Origin: Stemphylium vesicarium
Taxonomy: Eukaryota; Ascomycota; Dothideomycetes; Pleosporales; Pleosporaceae
Reading direction: 5' to 3'
Assembly: GCA_004380135.1 (NCBI GenBank)
Contig: QXCR01000122.1
Coordinates: 1 to 64,000, forward strand
Length of the DNA stretch: 64,000 bases
Positions 22,505-33,216 of this stretch are shown in pieces; position 1 is the stretch's first letter, and the number at the start of each line of letters is the position of its first letter. Both the position numbers and the translations under genes were made by a program. The notes below the pieces were generated by a model. That model did not search any database, was not told where the DNA came from, and worked only from the letters and a program-made list of their open reading frames with translations.

Positions 22505-23138
22505 CCTCGATATATGATAGGTGCTAAGGACTTTTGTGGGTATGTAGGCTAAGTGTAGTGCTATGGATGAGTGTAGATATTGCTTCCGGGCAATAAGACG
22601 GGTGGTAGACGGCTTGAACATGCGAACCTAAAAGAGTACACATGGCTTATCTTTCAATATTCTGTTGTTCTGCCATGTGTTCATTGCGTGTTTACCTACA
22701 GAACGGAGACTGCTCACAAGGGAAGCAAGTATGTATCAGTATCAGACGGTCCACACGGAGATCGAAGACGCGCATTAGAATTGCTCTTACGCACCCCCTC
22801 ACTCAGCGCAATGTAACCATATTGCTGTAAACATTGTAAACGATGCAATGACATACCTCCCACTTTGAATAAAGCGGTCGGACTGCACAGCAGTATCATT
22901 CATACACTCACAATGCCAATCCTCGAATCTCTGTATAAAGAATTTCCGTCTTGCATGGCCTAGTCCTCGGTGCATTTCACGAACGTCTCTACCGAGAGAC
23001 GCGCACATTTCCAGTCCAGCATTGTGTCTTCTCAACTACCTTTGTACAAAAACCTGCCTAAATACTGATACCAGTAATCAGATACTCTAGGACTAATTTC
23101 CACTCCACAAGCTGTAATTAAAAGTTATAGGAAGCCAC
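22505..23138. other. Intergenic gap, 0.63 kb
   Basis: This lies between the lactate dehydrogenase gene and the next plus-strand gene. It is AT-richer than the flanks. No feature is supported. Confidence 0.45.
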
Positions 23139-25478
23139 ATGATATTTAACGATGCTTTCTCCATTCCACGCACGTCTGGTCGGCGACTCACTCCGCAGAC
23201 GCTGGCGGAGCTTAGCCTACCGCCAACCTTTTCTCAGCTTGCGCCTGTATGGGTGTCTCCAGGGCAAGCTATCACCGACTCCGGAAACGAAGAATCATAC
23301 ACCGATATTCTCACCAATATTACAGAGATCGATGAAGCGATTTCCGATCAGGCAAGAGTTGCTGCTAAGAAAAGATCATCAAGGTGTTTCCACACACGAT
23401 TTGATGCTGTACATGGCGTACCGAAACGAGTTGAAAGTCCGCGGCGGCCTCACAACGGAGGGTTGAGAAGGACTTTCGCGGCTTTGGAGGTACAGGAAAA
23501 GGAGGATGTTGGCTGTACGACAGCCTCTGAACCAGATGGCCAAGTGGAACTTCTTTTCGATGCGGAGATTCCTGATGCGAGTGATGACGATTTAGCTTCT
23601 CGCGGCGGTTTCGCCCCGTCAACTACGTTTGCGCGTATAAGTTTATCGCGGGATTCTGAAGGATCTTTAGTGTTGTCGCCGACCCATGAGTTGTTCGACG
23701 ACAGCGAGCTTAAAGTCCAGCCTACGCTTGCAGTGGATGATACGCAAGACCGTATATCAGGAGTACTAAATCACTATGCGCTACCAGCCGCGGAACATTC
23801 AGAGGAGATTCCACCACTGTTTTTGTCAAGACAGGAGGGCCGGTCTCTGACCCGCACTGCAGTGCCAGCTAAAGCGACAACGAGCATTGTGGAAGAAGAG
23901 GGAAACGAAGGGACACCAACGCAGATAGACTACGAGCAGGCTCTCCGTCGCATCACTGGTCCTTCATTTCTCCCCGGCATCGACCACCTTCAGAACGTCA
24001 ACGTGCGCTCAACATTTCTGCATTATGATGACGATATTGACAACCTATGTCAGGCCACTAGACTTTTCCTCGACGATCATCACGACGGCGAATGCGGGTG
24101 TCTCGACGGGAAGCCCGATGTGTTCCGTGTGCCAGGCGAGAATTTTCTGCTTACTGAGAATGGGGAAGGCTGGGGGCTGTCGATTCAGCGTCCTAATGCT
24201 CAGTCCATATTTGATGTAATGGATGAAGTAGTCTGCGCCGATATGCTGGATGACGATGTTCCGATGGAGGCTTATTCAGAGCTATCTAATTTCGAAATGG
24301 ACGGATTTGTCGACATAGATCTCCGTGGCGGTCGAGTCCCAGGGCCTGACGATACCGCGCATTCATGGCAAGTTTGGGATCCCAGTATGCGTTTCGATAT
24401 TGCCTCTCACATGAATTTGGGCTTTCCTGGGCTCGAAAAACGGTTGTATGCTCCTCGCTCCAGCACTGTCTCAAGCTTCTTTGAAGACTGTAGCAGTTCC
24501 GATGTCTCAGACATATACGCAATAGATTCCGACAGCTCATGGCCAGCCCAATCTTCTGAACTGAGCTACGTCGACACTGACACCCAACAGCTGATCTCGT
24601 ACACGGCCTTTAACCAACTGCTGCACATGAACGAAGACGAAGTTCCGCCACGAATCCGCCAAGATCTCGACGGGACATACGCGTCCCAAGTCAAGCCCCC
24701 TGACATCTCTGAGAAGTGTTTAGGCGGTGGCCCAGAAGTAAGGCCATCGGATTTTCCCGATAGCTCTAGATCAAGCAGCTCCGCCTTCTATGTCAGACCC
24801 GGCCCTTCGCAGCAGCCGCAGATGCCTGAACACGAATCTAGACTGCGTCGTAGATGCCTGCCGCATGATCTCTACTCCAGTAATAGAAGTGGCCAGATCA
24901 GTAAGCCGCGCTTGACCATCAAGACACAGCTCGTACCGGCACCTCAGCTCTTGGCTACGGTGGAGGAGGAGGAGGAGGCATTGACGCCTCTCAGCTCGCC
25001 CTCATCGGATGTCTCATTAGAATTTGCAGATCAACGTGGGTTCGTCGTTCCACTCCAGACTCGTCGCGAGAACTTTCTGGATGATTACGATGTCGACAAT
25101 GACGATGTTGACGATAAGGATGATGACCTAGAATCAATGTTCACTGATGCAATATGGCATGCATCACCAGACTTAGCATTGTCTCACCCTGACGAAATCC
25201 CATTCGCCATACCAACACCGCCACCAGCTTCAGGGCGCCACCTCATCGCCAGCGCCACGCTCGAACAGTTTGAGATCGAGATCAACAGCATTTTAGCCCT
25301 CATGTTTGACTGTATCAATTGTGGGCAAATGCATGAGCTTACAGCGCTGAGTAACCATCTTTACCAGGCACTGGATGCTGTCCCTCAAGACTACCCCGCT
25401 ATGACGGCGGTCAGGAGTTTAGGGGTTTCTGTAGGCATCCTTGTTGAGCGGATGGTGATCTCAAGCCTTGCTTTTTAG
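23139..25478 (+). CDS. Acidic protein of unknown function
   Basis: A single uninterrupted frame of 779 aa with an ATG at 23139. I do not recognise any domain. The protein is rich in Asp, Ser and Pro, with acidic tracts near residues 645-670 (DDYDVDNDDVDDKDDD) and a run of glutamates near 608. The last 75 residues (ASATLEQFEIEINSILALM and on) look helical and ordered, so a folded C-terminal module is likely. No signal peptide or membrane segment is seen. The length of open frame and codon choice support a real gene. It may be lineage-specific. Confidence 0.7.
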   Translation: MIFNDAFSIPRTSGRRLTPQTLAELSLPPTFSQLAPVWVSPGQAITDSGNEESYTDILTNITEIDEAISDQARVAAKKRSSRCFHTRFDAVHGVPKRVESPRRPHNGGLRRTFAALEVQEKEDVGCTTASEPDGQVELLFDAEIPDASDDDLASRGGFAPSTTFARISLSRDSEGSLVLSPTHELFDDSELKVQPTLAVDDTQDRISGVLNHYALPAAEHSEEIPPLFLSRQEGRSLTRTAVPAKATTSIVEEEGNEGTPTQIDYEQALRRITGPSFLPGIDHLQNVNVRSTFLHYDDDIDNLCQATRLFLDDHHDGECGCLDGKPDVFRVPGENFLLTENGEGWGLSIQRPNAQSIFDVMDEVVCADMLDDDVPMEAYSELSNFEMDGFVDIDLRGGRVPGPDDTAHSWQVWDPSMRFDIASHMNLGFPGLEKRLYAPRSSTVSSFFEDCSSSDVSDIYAIDSDSSWPAQSSELSYVDTDTQQLISYTAFNQLLHMNEDEVPPRIRQDLDGTYASQVKPPDISEKCLGGGPEVRPSDFPDSSRSSSSAFYVRPGPSQQPQMPEHESRLRRRCLPHDLYSSNRSGQISKPRLTIKTQLVPAPQLLATVEEEEEALTPLSSPSSDVSLEFADQRGFVVPLQTRRENFLDDYDVDNDDVDDKDDDLESMFTDAIWHASPDLALSHPDEIPFAIPTPPPASGRHLIASATLEQFEIEINSILALMFDCINCGQMHELTALSNHLYQALDAVPQDYPAMTAVRSLGVSVGILVERMVISSLAF

Positions 25479-26407
25479 TCGCGCAACTACCTGTTAGTGG
25501 AGGCAGTTTTTCTTTGTTGCCCTTGATCACCAAAAGCCTTTTCCAACATCATTAGGCGCAATAAGCTCTTCTATACGCCAATAGTAGAGATAAAATGCGA
25601 CATACGATTTAGGTACGCGCTTTCTTCACAAGGCAGACGCATACCTATTTTGCATATAGAAATAAAAACCCATCTCTAGGAATCTTTTGGAGAAACATTA
25701 TGGATTCGTGCCCGAAGAGTGAAAAAACTTGTTTGTTTCTGGCGGGATTGTTGAGGCCCGGCGCTGTCGCTACCAGACTTGTAGTCGATGGTGTCAGATA
25801 GCGTAGTATGCCACACGAGATCGGCCCGTTTCGCGCACCGTGGCCGCGCACCGGGTATGGTGTCAATAATAGCTCTGTGAATTTCAGGGCAGCCATGTAG
25901 CACCCGTAGTCCCATGTCGATGTTGTTAAGCTGTCGTTCGAACGGAGCGGGCGCCTGTGCGGATCTTGGCATACCCCGTTGTATTGAGTCCTGGTAAAGC
26001 GGACCTTCCAGAAGCTAGGGCCCGAAGCTAAATGGATGATTTGTCCGGTCTAGACTTTCTGAGCCTATTCATGGCACCAGCGGCAGTTGTCATTGCTAAT
26101 GCTCGTGTCAGCGCCAGAGTCAGGTCATAGTGCGTTGAGATGATGGCAACCGACTGTACTGCACCTCACGAAAGCTGTGCCCAAGGCGTATACGCATTAC
26201 GTCCTTTATCTTCCTGGTCTATTGCCATTGCTCACTTCATTTTTGCATCTATCATGTTTAGTCCGCGCGTGCTTGACGAGCTCATTCTACGCTCAACATT
26301 ATGCGAATGACGAGTCTCTGAAGATTATCGCGCCAAGCTCGTTCGCGCTCATAACAGCGGGCGGCATGGGTGATCGTATAGAAGAGGGGTATGCTTGGTT
26401 GTTGCGC
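25479..26407. other. Intergenic gap, 0.93 kb
   Basis: No supported gene. Short frames on both strands have no domain content or convincing splice signals. Confidence 0.4.
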
Positions 26408-27562
26408 TCTAATCATGACCAGAGCGTAGCAGTTCTGCAACCACGTATTGTATCTGCAGGAACAGCTGACGCAGAATCCGTGACTGGTTCCGCTGAATGT
26501 CTTTAGCCATGCAGCCCTGGTAATGAACTCGTCAAGTGCGGTCATGACCCGATCTTGGTGATCGGTAAGAAGCTTAAAAAGAATAAGCTTCCGTACCTTT
26601 TGGCCGGCCAGCAGGAAACGGTGGGACTGCCAGCACAATATTGCCAAGGTCTCCGGGGTGATGTAGGTGGCTGGTGGGCTGCCAGTCTGAGGCTTCGTAT
26701 ATTTCTGGAGCATTTTGGCAGCCAGCAAACTGATTGGATGGGCACCAACGAAATACGAGGAAGGAAGTGGATTGGGCGAGCTGGTATCCGGGTTGTTATC
26801 AATGCCAGCATCTTCGACTCGTGTTAGAGTGCAGGTCCACTAGCCCAGAGGGATCGGGTGGAACCCGAATGATCACGGCATTCTGGCTGCTTTTTCTGCA
26901 CAAACGCTGTGGCCAAATGCAGGCACAGGGACGAGATGTCGAAGATGGAGTGGATATGCTGACTGAGACCGCAGCAGCTCCTATCAGCGCCGAAACCTTC
27001 ATGGCAGTCTAAATTCCAGCGCTTTATGCAGCAATGCATTGCTTGTGTCCCGCGTAGACTTCCTAAAGAGGCTAAAGGGGGATCTCGTAACTGCAGGTAA
27101 GCATTGTGGCGTCGCTTGCCATGAACAAAGAGTTCGTCGACTAGGCGATCAGGAAGAAGCTCGACGCAAAGCCCACCGAGACTCCATTGCTATCAGATAC
27201 CGAATAAAGCCTAGCCCAAACCATGGGAGATGGCGTCTGGCGTTGTGGAGCCACAACTGTACTGCCAGTGCGGTTCTTCAGGAACGTGGCTTGCTGTTGC
27301 TCAGACTCGGCTGTAGACAAGTGGTACAGTAGCAGTAGCAGCGGCTCCAGTGTGAGTGAGTAAATGGCGGCGAGGGACGTGAGTTGAGCTGGGATATGGT
27401 GGTATCGTCAGGTTGGGAGTCCGACGGCTCCGGCAGAAGTGAGCTGCGTCGGCCGAGCACTAGCGCTAGAATAGGTATAGCGTCGAATCAAAATAGACAT
27501 CAACGGTCGCCCACGCCGCTAGTGCCATCAACGCCGACTGGTAGGGCTGTGTTGTCACCCAT
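26408..27562 (-). CDS. Candidate hidden multi-exon gene, function unknown
   Basis: No long frame exists, but several short frames read like protein and can be joined by splice signals. The 3' part is best supported. One frame runs from an acceptor near 26852 (RVEDAGIDNNPDTSSPNP, later SPPATYITPETLAILCWQS) to a GTACGG donor after GQK. An 80-nt intron with a CTTGAC branch then joins in phase to GCMAKDIQRNQSRILRQLFL and on to a TAG at 26408-26410. Farther upstream, an ATG at 27562 begins MGDNTALPVGVDGTSG and a 45-nt intron could join it to LGRRSSLLPEPSDSQPDD. The middle joins are unresolved, with conflicting frames at 26830-27460. The final helix-rich exon resembles the tail of many fungal regulators, but I would not name the protein. 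It could also be a decayed gene. Confidence 0.35.
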
Positions 27563-27770
27563 TGCAACCCTGCCTGTCCCTGATGTTACTTTTTGGGATG
27601 TTCACGCTATCGACCGTCCGTGGTATGCCAACGCGATCAGGCGTGGGTGGAGCGGGGCCCTTCGCACCTGCGCATGGCGAGATGCCCATGGATGACTTCG
27701 TATTGACGAAGCGAGCACCACGTCGACGTCAGCCGTCTTCGAAGCTTGTGGAAGCTTGTTGGGGTTGTTG

Positions 27771-27777
27771 TATATAA
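27771..27777 (+). promoter_or_regulatory. TATA box of the wall-protein gene
   Basis: TATATAA stands alone upstream of a C/T-rich leader that runs to the ATG at 27956. The spacing (about 180 bases to the ATG) allows a leader of about 150 bases. The arrangement is typical of strongly expressed, regulated fungal genes. Confidence 0.5.
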
Positions 27778-27955
27778 CCTCTGCCCCTTCCCATCTAACA
27801 TAACTATCACCATCGTTCCATCACACCTTCGCTTTACAATAGTCGTTCTCCAGACCAACACTCGCTTCAGTGCCAATCTCCAGAGCCCTCTTAATACTTA
27901 ATCTCATCGAAAGCCTCACAACCCATTCCCAAGAGTCAAATCACCAAACTTCAAG

Positions 27956-29335
27956 ATGCGTTACCAACTTGTCGCTGCCGCCATTGTCGGATCTACTCTC
28001 GCCAGCCCCGTCGCACAATATGGATACGGCTACAACGCGGTCAAGCCAGTCCCCACTGGTTACCCTGCGGTCTCTTCAAGCGCGCCTGCAAGCACACCAG
28101 TTTATGAGGCATCTTCAACCAAGCCTTACGAAGCTAGCACACCCGCCGTTCACTCTTCCACTCCCGTAGCATCCTCAAGTGTCCCTGTTTACGGAGCTAG
28201 CACGCCAGTTCACGAGTCATCTTCAACCAAGCCTTACGAAGCTAGCACACCCGCCGTTCACTCTTCCACTCCCGTAGCATCCTCAAGCGTCCCTGTTTAC
28301 GGAGCTAGCACGCCAGTTCACGAGTCATCTTCAACCAAGCCTTACGAAGCTAGCACACCTGCTGTTCACTCGTCCACTCCCGTGGCATCCTCGAGTGCCC
28401 CTGTTTACGGAGCAAGCACCCCAGCGTACTCCCACGGTCCCTACCCTACCGGCCACTCTTCTGTGGAATCCTCCTCAGCCCCTGGGTACTACCCCACTGG
28501 CCACGTATCGTCTCACGTGCCAGTCAAGCCATCGTCAACCCCAGTTCACCCAGGCTACCCTGAATATCCTCAGAGCGACATCACTACCGTCATCACGTCC
28601 ACCAGCACAAAGTTTGTGCCTTGCTCAACCAGTGTCGGCACGGCAGAGCACTCGTCTGTGATCTACAGCACTTATTTGACCCCTTCATACATCCCGATCA
28701 CAATCACATCGACGATCCACCCTAAGCCAACTAGCGATGTCCCTGTCTACCCTGCTGAGACTCCCAAAGTCACCACCACCGAGCACCCCTCTTACCCCGC
28801 GGAGACCCCAAGCGCTCCTGGTGCTCCCGGCGTTCCCGGTGCCCCCAGCTGCCCTGCTCAGAAGACAGTCACTGAGACGAAGATCGTCACAGTCACTGCT
28901 CCTGGCGGATACAACCCTGCGCCAACCCCAGCCCACCCCGAGCCTTCAGCCTCGAAGTCTTACCCCCAGGAGTCACCTAAGCCACATCCTGAGTCTTCCT
29001 CTGCGGTGAAGCCTCACCCATCTTCCATGGCTCCATACCCGACGGTTGGAACTTCCACCAAGCCCCACGGCACCGGATACATCCCCTCCTCGTCCGCCAA
29101 GCCGACTGGCTATGTACCCGCATCCAGCAAGCCCGCTGGATCAACTCCCGTGTACGAGGCCTCCACCCCTGCGGCGAGCTCGGTCTACCACGCCTCTACT
29201 CCCGCAGTGAGCTCCGTTTATCACGCCTCTACTCAGGCAAGCTCTAGCGCCAAGTACCCCGTCAGCTCTGCTTCATCCAAGCCAACTCCCGTCCCTACTG
29301 GCGGATATGCGGCTTACCCTCCTACCCAATACTAA
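27956..29335 (+). CDS. Secreted Ser/Thr/Pro-rich repeat protein, probable cell-wall protein
   Basis: A single-exon protein of 459 aa. The N-terminus MRYQLVAAAIVGSTLASPVA is a signal peptide with a probable cut after LAS or SPVA. The rest is Ser, Thr, Pro, Tyr and Val rich, as in heavily O-mannosylated wall proteins. Residues 56-165 carry three near-identical 36-residue repeats (KPYEASTPAVHSSTPVASSS and so on). A central section from about residue 206 has spaced Cys residues and TTVITSTSTKFVPCS, like many ascomycete surface proteins. Collagen-like SAPGAPGVPGAPS follows. The C-terminus (PTGGYAAYPPTQY) has no hydrophobic tail, so no GPI anchor is expected. It is probably held covalently or released. 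There are no dibasic sites between repeats. A role in adhesion or surface structure is inference. Confidence 0.75.
   Translation: MRYQLVAAAIVGSTLASPVAQYGYGYNAVKPVPTGYPAVSSSAPASTPVYEASSTKPYEASTPAVHSSTPVASSSVPVYGASTPVHESSSTKPYEASTPAVHSSTPVASSSVPVYGASTPVHESSSTKPYEASTPAVHSSTPVASSSAPVYGASTPAYSHGPYPTGHSSVESSSAPGYYPTGHVSSHVPVKPSSTPVHPGYPEYPQSDITTVITSTSTKFVPCSTSVGTAEHSSVIYSTYLTPSYIPITITSTIHPKPTSDVPVYPAETPKVTTTEHPSYPAETPSAPGAPGVPGAPSCPAQKTVTETKIVTVTAPGGYNPAPTPAHPEPSASKSYPQESPKPHPESSSAVKPHPSSMAPYPTVGTSTKPHGTGYIPSSSAKPTGYVPASSKPAGSTPVYEASTPAASSVYHASTPAVSSVYHASTQASSSAKYPVSSASSKPTPVPTGGYAAYPPTQY
28121..28444 (+). repeat. Three 108-nt in-frame tandem repeats
   Basis: Units begin at 28121, 28229 and 28337 and match almost base for base, including silent positions. 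The third drifts at its end. High identity at silent sites points to recent duplication or gene conversion, so copy number probably varies between strains. Confidence 0.85.
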
Positions 29336-30780
29336 ACTTAGTCGTTGACTGAGCTTTCCTCTTCACATCTCATGCAACAATTACGAGCGGTACAGGTGTT
29401 CTTAGCAGCGCTTCGCTGTAGCTCAAGCCTAGCAGGGCAAACCATTCCTTCACCTTGCACGATCAGCCAGTTCAGCGTTTTGATTTTTTGTGGCTTTATT
29501 GACTTTAGTGTACTTCACTGTTCATATTCACGGGATCACGGTATAGAATGGGACGAACGTTATAAACGATGTGGAAAACGGTTTCTCTTACAATCATTTT
29601 CATTTAGAAAGACATCAGCAATAGCAAAAAATCAATAATCTAACTTTTGTCACTCCTTGAAACCGTTCTTTGTCCGCTCGCTCAACAAAACTAGCATGCC
29701 GTCATCCGTCAAAGAGAGAAATATCGTACAACGTGACAAGCTTACCCTATAAAAGCTTTGCAAACGCTACTTTACACACTAAGTTTATGATTAGGAAAAA
29801 ATTAAGGTTTCGCGAGTACGTACGTTCGTGTGGCGGCCGTTCTTTTTTTTTCAGGCCGCCCATTTTACCCACCGGCATCCTGCCTGCGTTTTCAGGCCGC
29901 TGCCGAGGGAGCCGAGCAATACCACACGCGACGCCACGCTTACGCAGCAGGAAATTCAATACTGCAACCCCGTAATCGCCTTCTAACAATGACCTCATCC
30001 GGTAATACTGCCGCACAATCGATAGTCGCGCTCGTATCAGTGTGTTGGACTTTTCCTTTCACACTCGTCACTGAAGTGATGCAAGACTTGCTCAAATGTC
30101 GTCTGAGGGCTGCTGCAATGGATAAGTGTAGATGAGTTGATTTGCTGGTTGGTTAGGGTCGTGCTGGGATTGAATGGAAATGTTGTGGAGAGGGCTCTGT
30201 CGAAGAAAACGTGCAAGTGCACTAAGAGAGCCACACCGCTGACACATTGTTCCTTTTGGAAAACGCGCCATATTGAGATCGGTGATAGGCGCGGACGTGG
30301 TATGTGAGCGAGACTGGCCAAGGTGACGGAGAAGTCAAGACCCGGTGCGCGAGAGGAACAGACCGAGACAGAAAAGTCGTGAAATGCGCCGCATGTATAT
30401 CATATGAGCCGCGCACAATCCTGGTGATGAGAACTTGGAGGCGAAAGCGTGTCCATGAGAGAGAAGGGGGGGGGGGGGTACCTAGGCTAGGTTGAACGGT
30501 TCAAATTCAACGCTTGCTGCTGCCTCTAGGGCATTACAAGCACTCTACCACTGTAGGTCGCGGTGATGTTGCCGATGACACGCTAGGTACGCTTGAGCAT
30601 TTGGCTGACTGGCCTGATGGAGAGCCTGATGAGATATTCTAGGTAGGTGACTGCCAGCGGCAGAGGCGGACATGTTTGGAGTGTTCGGAGCAGGTGTGGA
30701 GTGAGGTGCAGGGGCTATAAGGTGGAGGTGTATAGCCCCTGTCCTAAGGAAGACCGCGCTTGCCTGCGACCGCATTGTTT
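29336..30780. other. Intergenic gap, 1.4 kb
   Basis: No gene is supported. It contains a run of 13 G at 30466-30478. Composition shifts toward A+T after about 30780. Confidence 0.45.
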
Positions 30781-31130
30781 ATGATGCTGAGTAGTGTACT
30801 AACGAAGATGGTCCTAGCTATACAGATAAGATGGAGATGTAAGATAATAATGTATATGCATATAGAGTGCTTATAATGCCCTAGAGGTAGCAGCGAGCGT
30901 TAAATTCAAACCGTTTAACCTTTTAAGAAAGATCGCGCTTATATTCCTTATATTCTGCGATATATCCTCTCGTTAGATAGGATTATAACATGGAGTTTAG
31001 CGAATTATTAAGTACTGCCTTATAGTTTTTCTGGTAGAGTGGAGTTATAGAGTAATATATACCTATGCTAAGAGCTTGTACGCCATTAAGCGTTGTCCTT
31101 CTAGTTCTGGTTCTGGTAGATGGTGTGATG
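30781..31130. repeat. TpA-rich degenerate repeat, RIP-like
   Basis: The stretch is dense in TA steps (tatattctgcgatatatcc, ataatgtatatgcatatag). Its end (31031-31128) aligns with 32502-32592, sharing the frame of words ctggtagag..gag..agtaatata..acct..gct.agagctt and aagcgttgt. Most differences are C to T or G to A in the 31 kb copy. That is the mark of repeat-induced point mutation acting on a duplicated sequence. Confidence 0.6.
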
Positions 31131-31427
31131 GGCTACGCCCTAAGAGTGCGCTACGCTAAGGCCTGAGAGTCAAGAGACCTTAGATGACGATGATAAGTAC
31201 TGACTACACCAAGACAACGCCTATGATTTGTTGTCTTGTGCTAGCCTTTTGGCTAAATGGGCGTACTGTGTAGTCGTACGCTGGGCTGTCGCCCGCCCAT
31301 TACAGATGGGAGTAAGTAGCACTTTTGAGACGCTGTGACTCTAGCTAGATTGCCATCCTTGTATATGACTGATAGGATGTTTAACTGCACAATTTTGATA
31401 TAAAAAGCCAGCCACATTGTGCTCTTT

Positions 31428-32801
31428 TTACACGTCTGGGTATCGACCAGGTACAGTAAAATCGCAATCGCCGTCCGATGAATAAGGGCAAGTAAAAAGA
31501 TCATCTCCATGAGAGAGCATATCGAAGACATGCTGATGTATCTGATGTTCAATCGTAATCTGCATGTGCGCAAGGCACGCTGGTGTACTATGGCATGTAC
31601 ATACACCATTAGAGTGGCATATCTTTCGACGAATGTTGGCTTGGAGAGATTCGAAGACGAGGTGTATGGGATTTTGACAGTATTGGTTGCCACATAAACG
31701 GGACGCATCGGGCCTGTCTAAAGTAAGTTAGCATCCTATTATACACATCTTTGAGAGATGGCAAATTTCTTACGTATCAGAATGGAGATGAGCTCGTCCT
31801 TAGTGAGCAGACCAGCACCAAAACACAGGTAAGAGCCGTGCATGCCTGTCTTGTGTCTAAGAATACAAAAAGGAGAGCCGCATCGGTGCGTGATGTCCGG
31901 AGAGGGGTTCACATCACCATGAATTTTGAAGTAGCATCAGTTGCGGTCCCAAGCAGTGTCGTTGGTTGAGGTTAACAGGAAGAGTGTGAGACGGTTGTTG
32001 CTCTGTGAGTATGGATGGTGGCGACCGTTCTGCCTCATGAGATGCTGGTAGGCTCGCTGATGAAGTGACGATATCTTTAGCTGGCAGCGTCCGCTTTTTA
32101 GAAAATATTCCCCTCGGAACCGATGAAATGATATTTGGCTTGACGCTTGCAGTAACCAAGCGTGGTCTTTTTGGTTCTGGTTCTGGTCCTGGTTCTGGCT
32201 CTGGTTCAACTAAAGAACGGACAAGATTCTGTCGCACTGTCGGTCTTGTTTGTTGTGTTTGTGGCACTCGATTGGGTTGTCGGTATGGCCTTGAACGTGA
32301 GGCGGAGAGGGCTCGTGGCGGTGGCGTTGGATTTACATTCAATTCAGGTCTAGGTGAGGTTGCTCTCTGCTTCTTTCGTGGTGGTGGCTGAGGTGGTGGT
32401 GATGAAGATGTAAGATCGATGACAGTATATTGGCGAGACGGCAGGAATTGCATCGCGGTTGATGCTTGTGGGTTGCTGCTTGTGTGGGAATGAGACGAGA
32501 ACTGGTAGAGCGGAGTCTCGGAGTAATATACCTCTGCTGAGAGCTTATACGTACGTGATCAAGCGTTGTTCGTCTGGTCCTGGTTCTGGTGGTAAAGGTT
32601 GCGCATAACAACGCTGGCCTAGTACTGCATGTCCAACGTGTGATGGCGGATGGTGAACTGCTCGAAAAGAGGGAAAAGGGTGAAGTCGTCGTCGGGGAGT
32701 TTGTAGTCGCCGAGAATGAATGAAGGACGATGGACAATGAACAACCAGAGAGTAGTGAGGTGAAGTTGAGGTGTATTCTTAGTGTGTGAACAGCATGACT
32801 G
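31428..32801 (-). pseudogene. Degenerate gene with VIDLT SUMO-interacting-like motif and Cys-rich end
   Basis: One minus-strand frame reads as protein from 32801 down to 31914 but is broken by in-frame TAG (32619-32621) and TGA (32559-32561). Before the TAG it encodes GDYKLPDDDFTLFPLFEQF. After the TGA it encodes SRTYKLSAEVYYSETPLYQ, then an ATG at 32453, then TVIDLTSSSPPPQPPPRKKQ (a SUMO-interacting-like motif beside a basic patch). Both stops could arise by C-to-T or G-to-A change. Farther down, a good 60-nt intron (31714-31773, GTAAGA donor, CTAAC branch) leads into a Cys-rich frame (RLCGNQYCQNPIHLVFESLQ) ending at 31428. Whether this last part belongs to the same gene is uncertain. From the ATG at 32453 alone, a 179-aa protein could still be made. 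Confidence 0.4.
32502..32592. repeat. Less mutated partner of the 31.0 kb repeat
   Basis: This 90-base segment lies inside the degenerate gene and aligns with 31031-31128. It keeps C/G where the other copy has T/A. Confidence 0.55.
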
Positions 32802-33216
32802 CTAGTGTGCTGCGAAGATGACGCTCATATCACCTAAGTAATAATGTGGGATGGGCACATCCACTTGTTACATGTGATAGGCAGCGAGGCAGGAGCATCT
32901 TCCAGTACGGTGAGTGAGGGCATGATGATATTGGCCCGAGTAAATGGGTCCGGACCTGTCCAGGTGTCAACAGACTGGGAGGGGTGAGCTAAAAGAGGCA
33001 GCCACAACAACGTCAAGCTTCCTCCTCTCTGCTGTCTGTTTTTCTTCCACCACCACCACACCACACCATTTCCTTTTCCTTTACTCCCGCACCCCACTTC
33101 TCTTCAGACTCACCGCCTCTCTCTTTCTATATCCTCACCCTCCCTACCTATGACTGTCGTCTGTCGTCTGTCGTCTGTCATCTGTCTTGTTCGTGCCACC
33201 GCGAGCAACAGCGAAC
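32802..33216. other. Intergenic with CTGTCGT microsatellite
   Basis: The plus strand is strongly C/T-rich. About four and a half copies of a 7-base unit (CTGTCGT) lie at 33154-33189. This could be the leader of the small frame starting at 33217. Confidence 0.5.

Noticed and set aside
28395..29009. Additional plus-strand frames inside the wall-protein gene
   Set aside because: They are shadow frames of the Pro/Ser-rich sequence, without ATG context or independent signals.
27956..29335. Kexin-processed repeat peptide precursor (KEP) for the wall protein
   Set aside because: There are no KR or RR sites between repeats.
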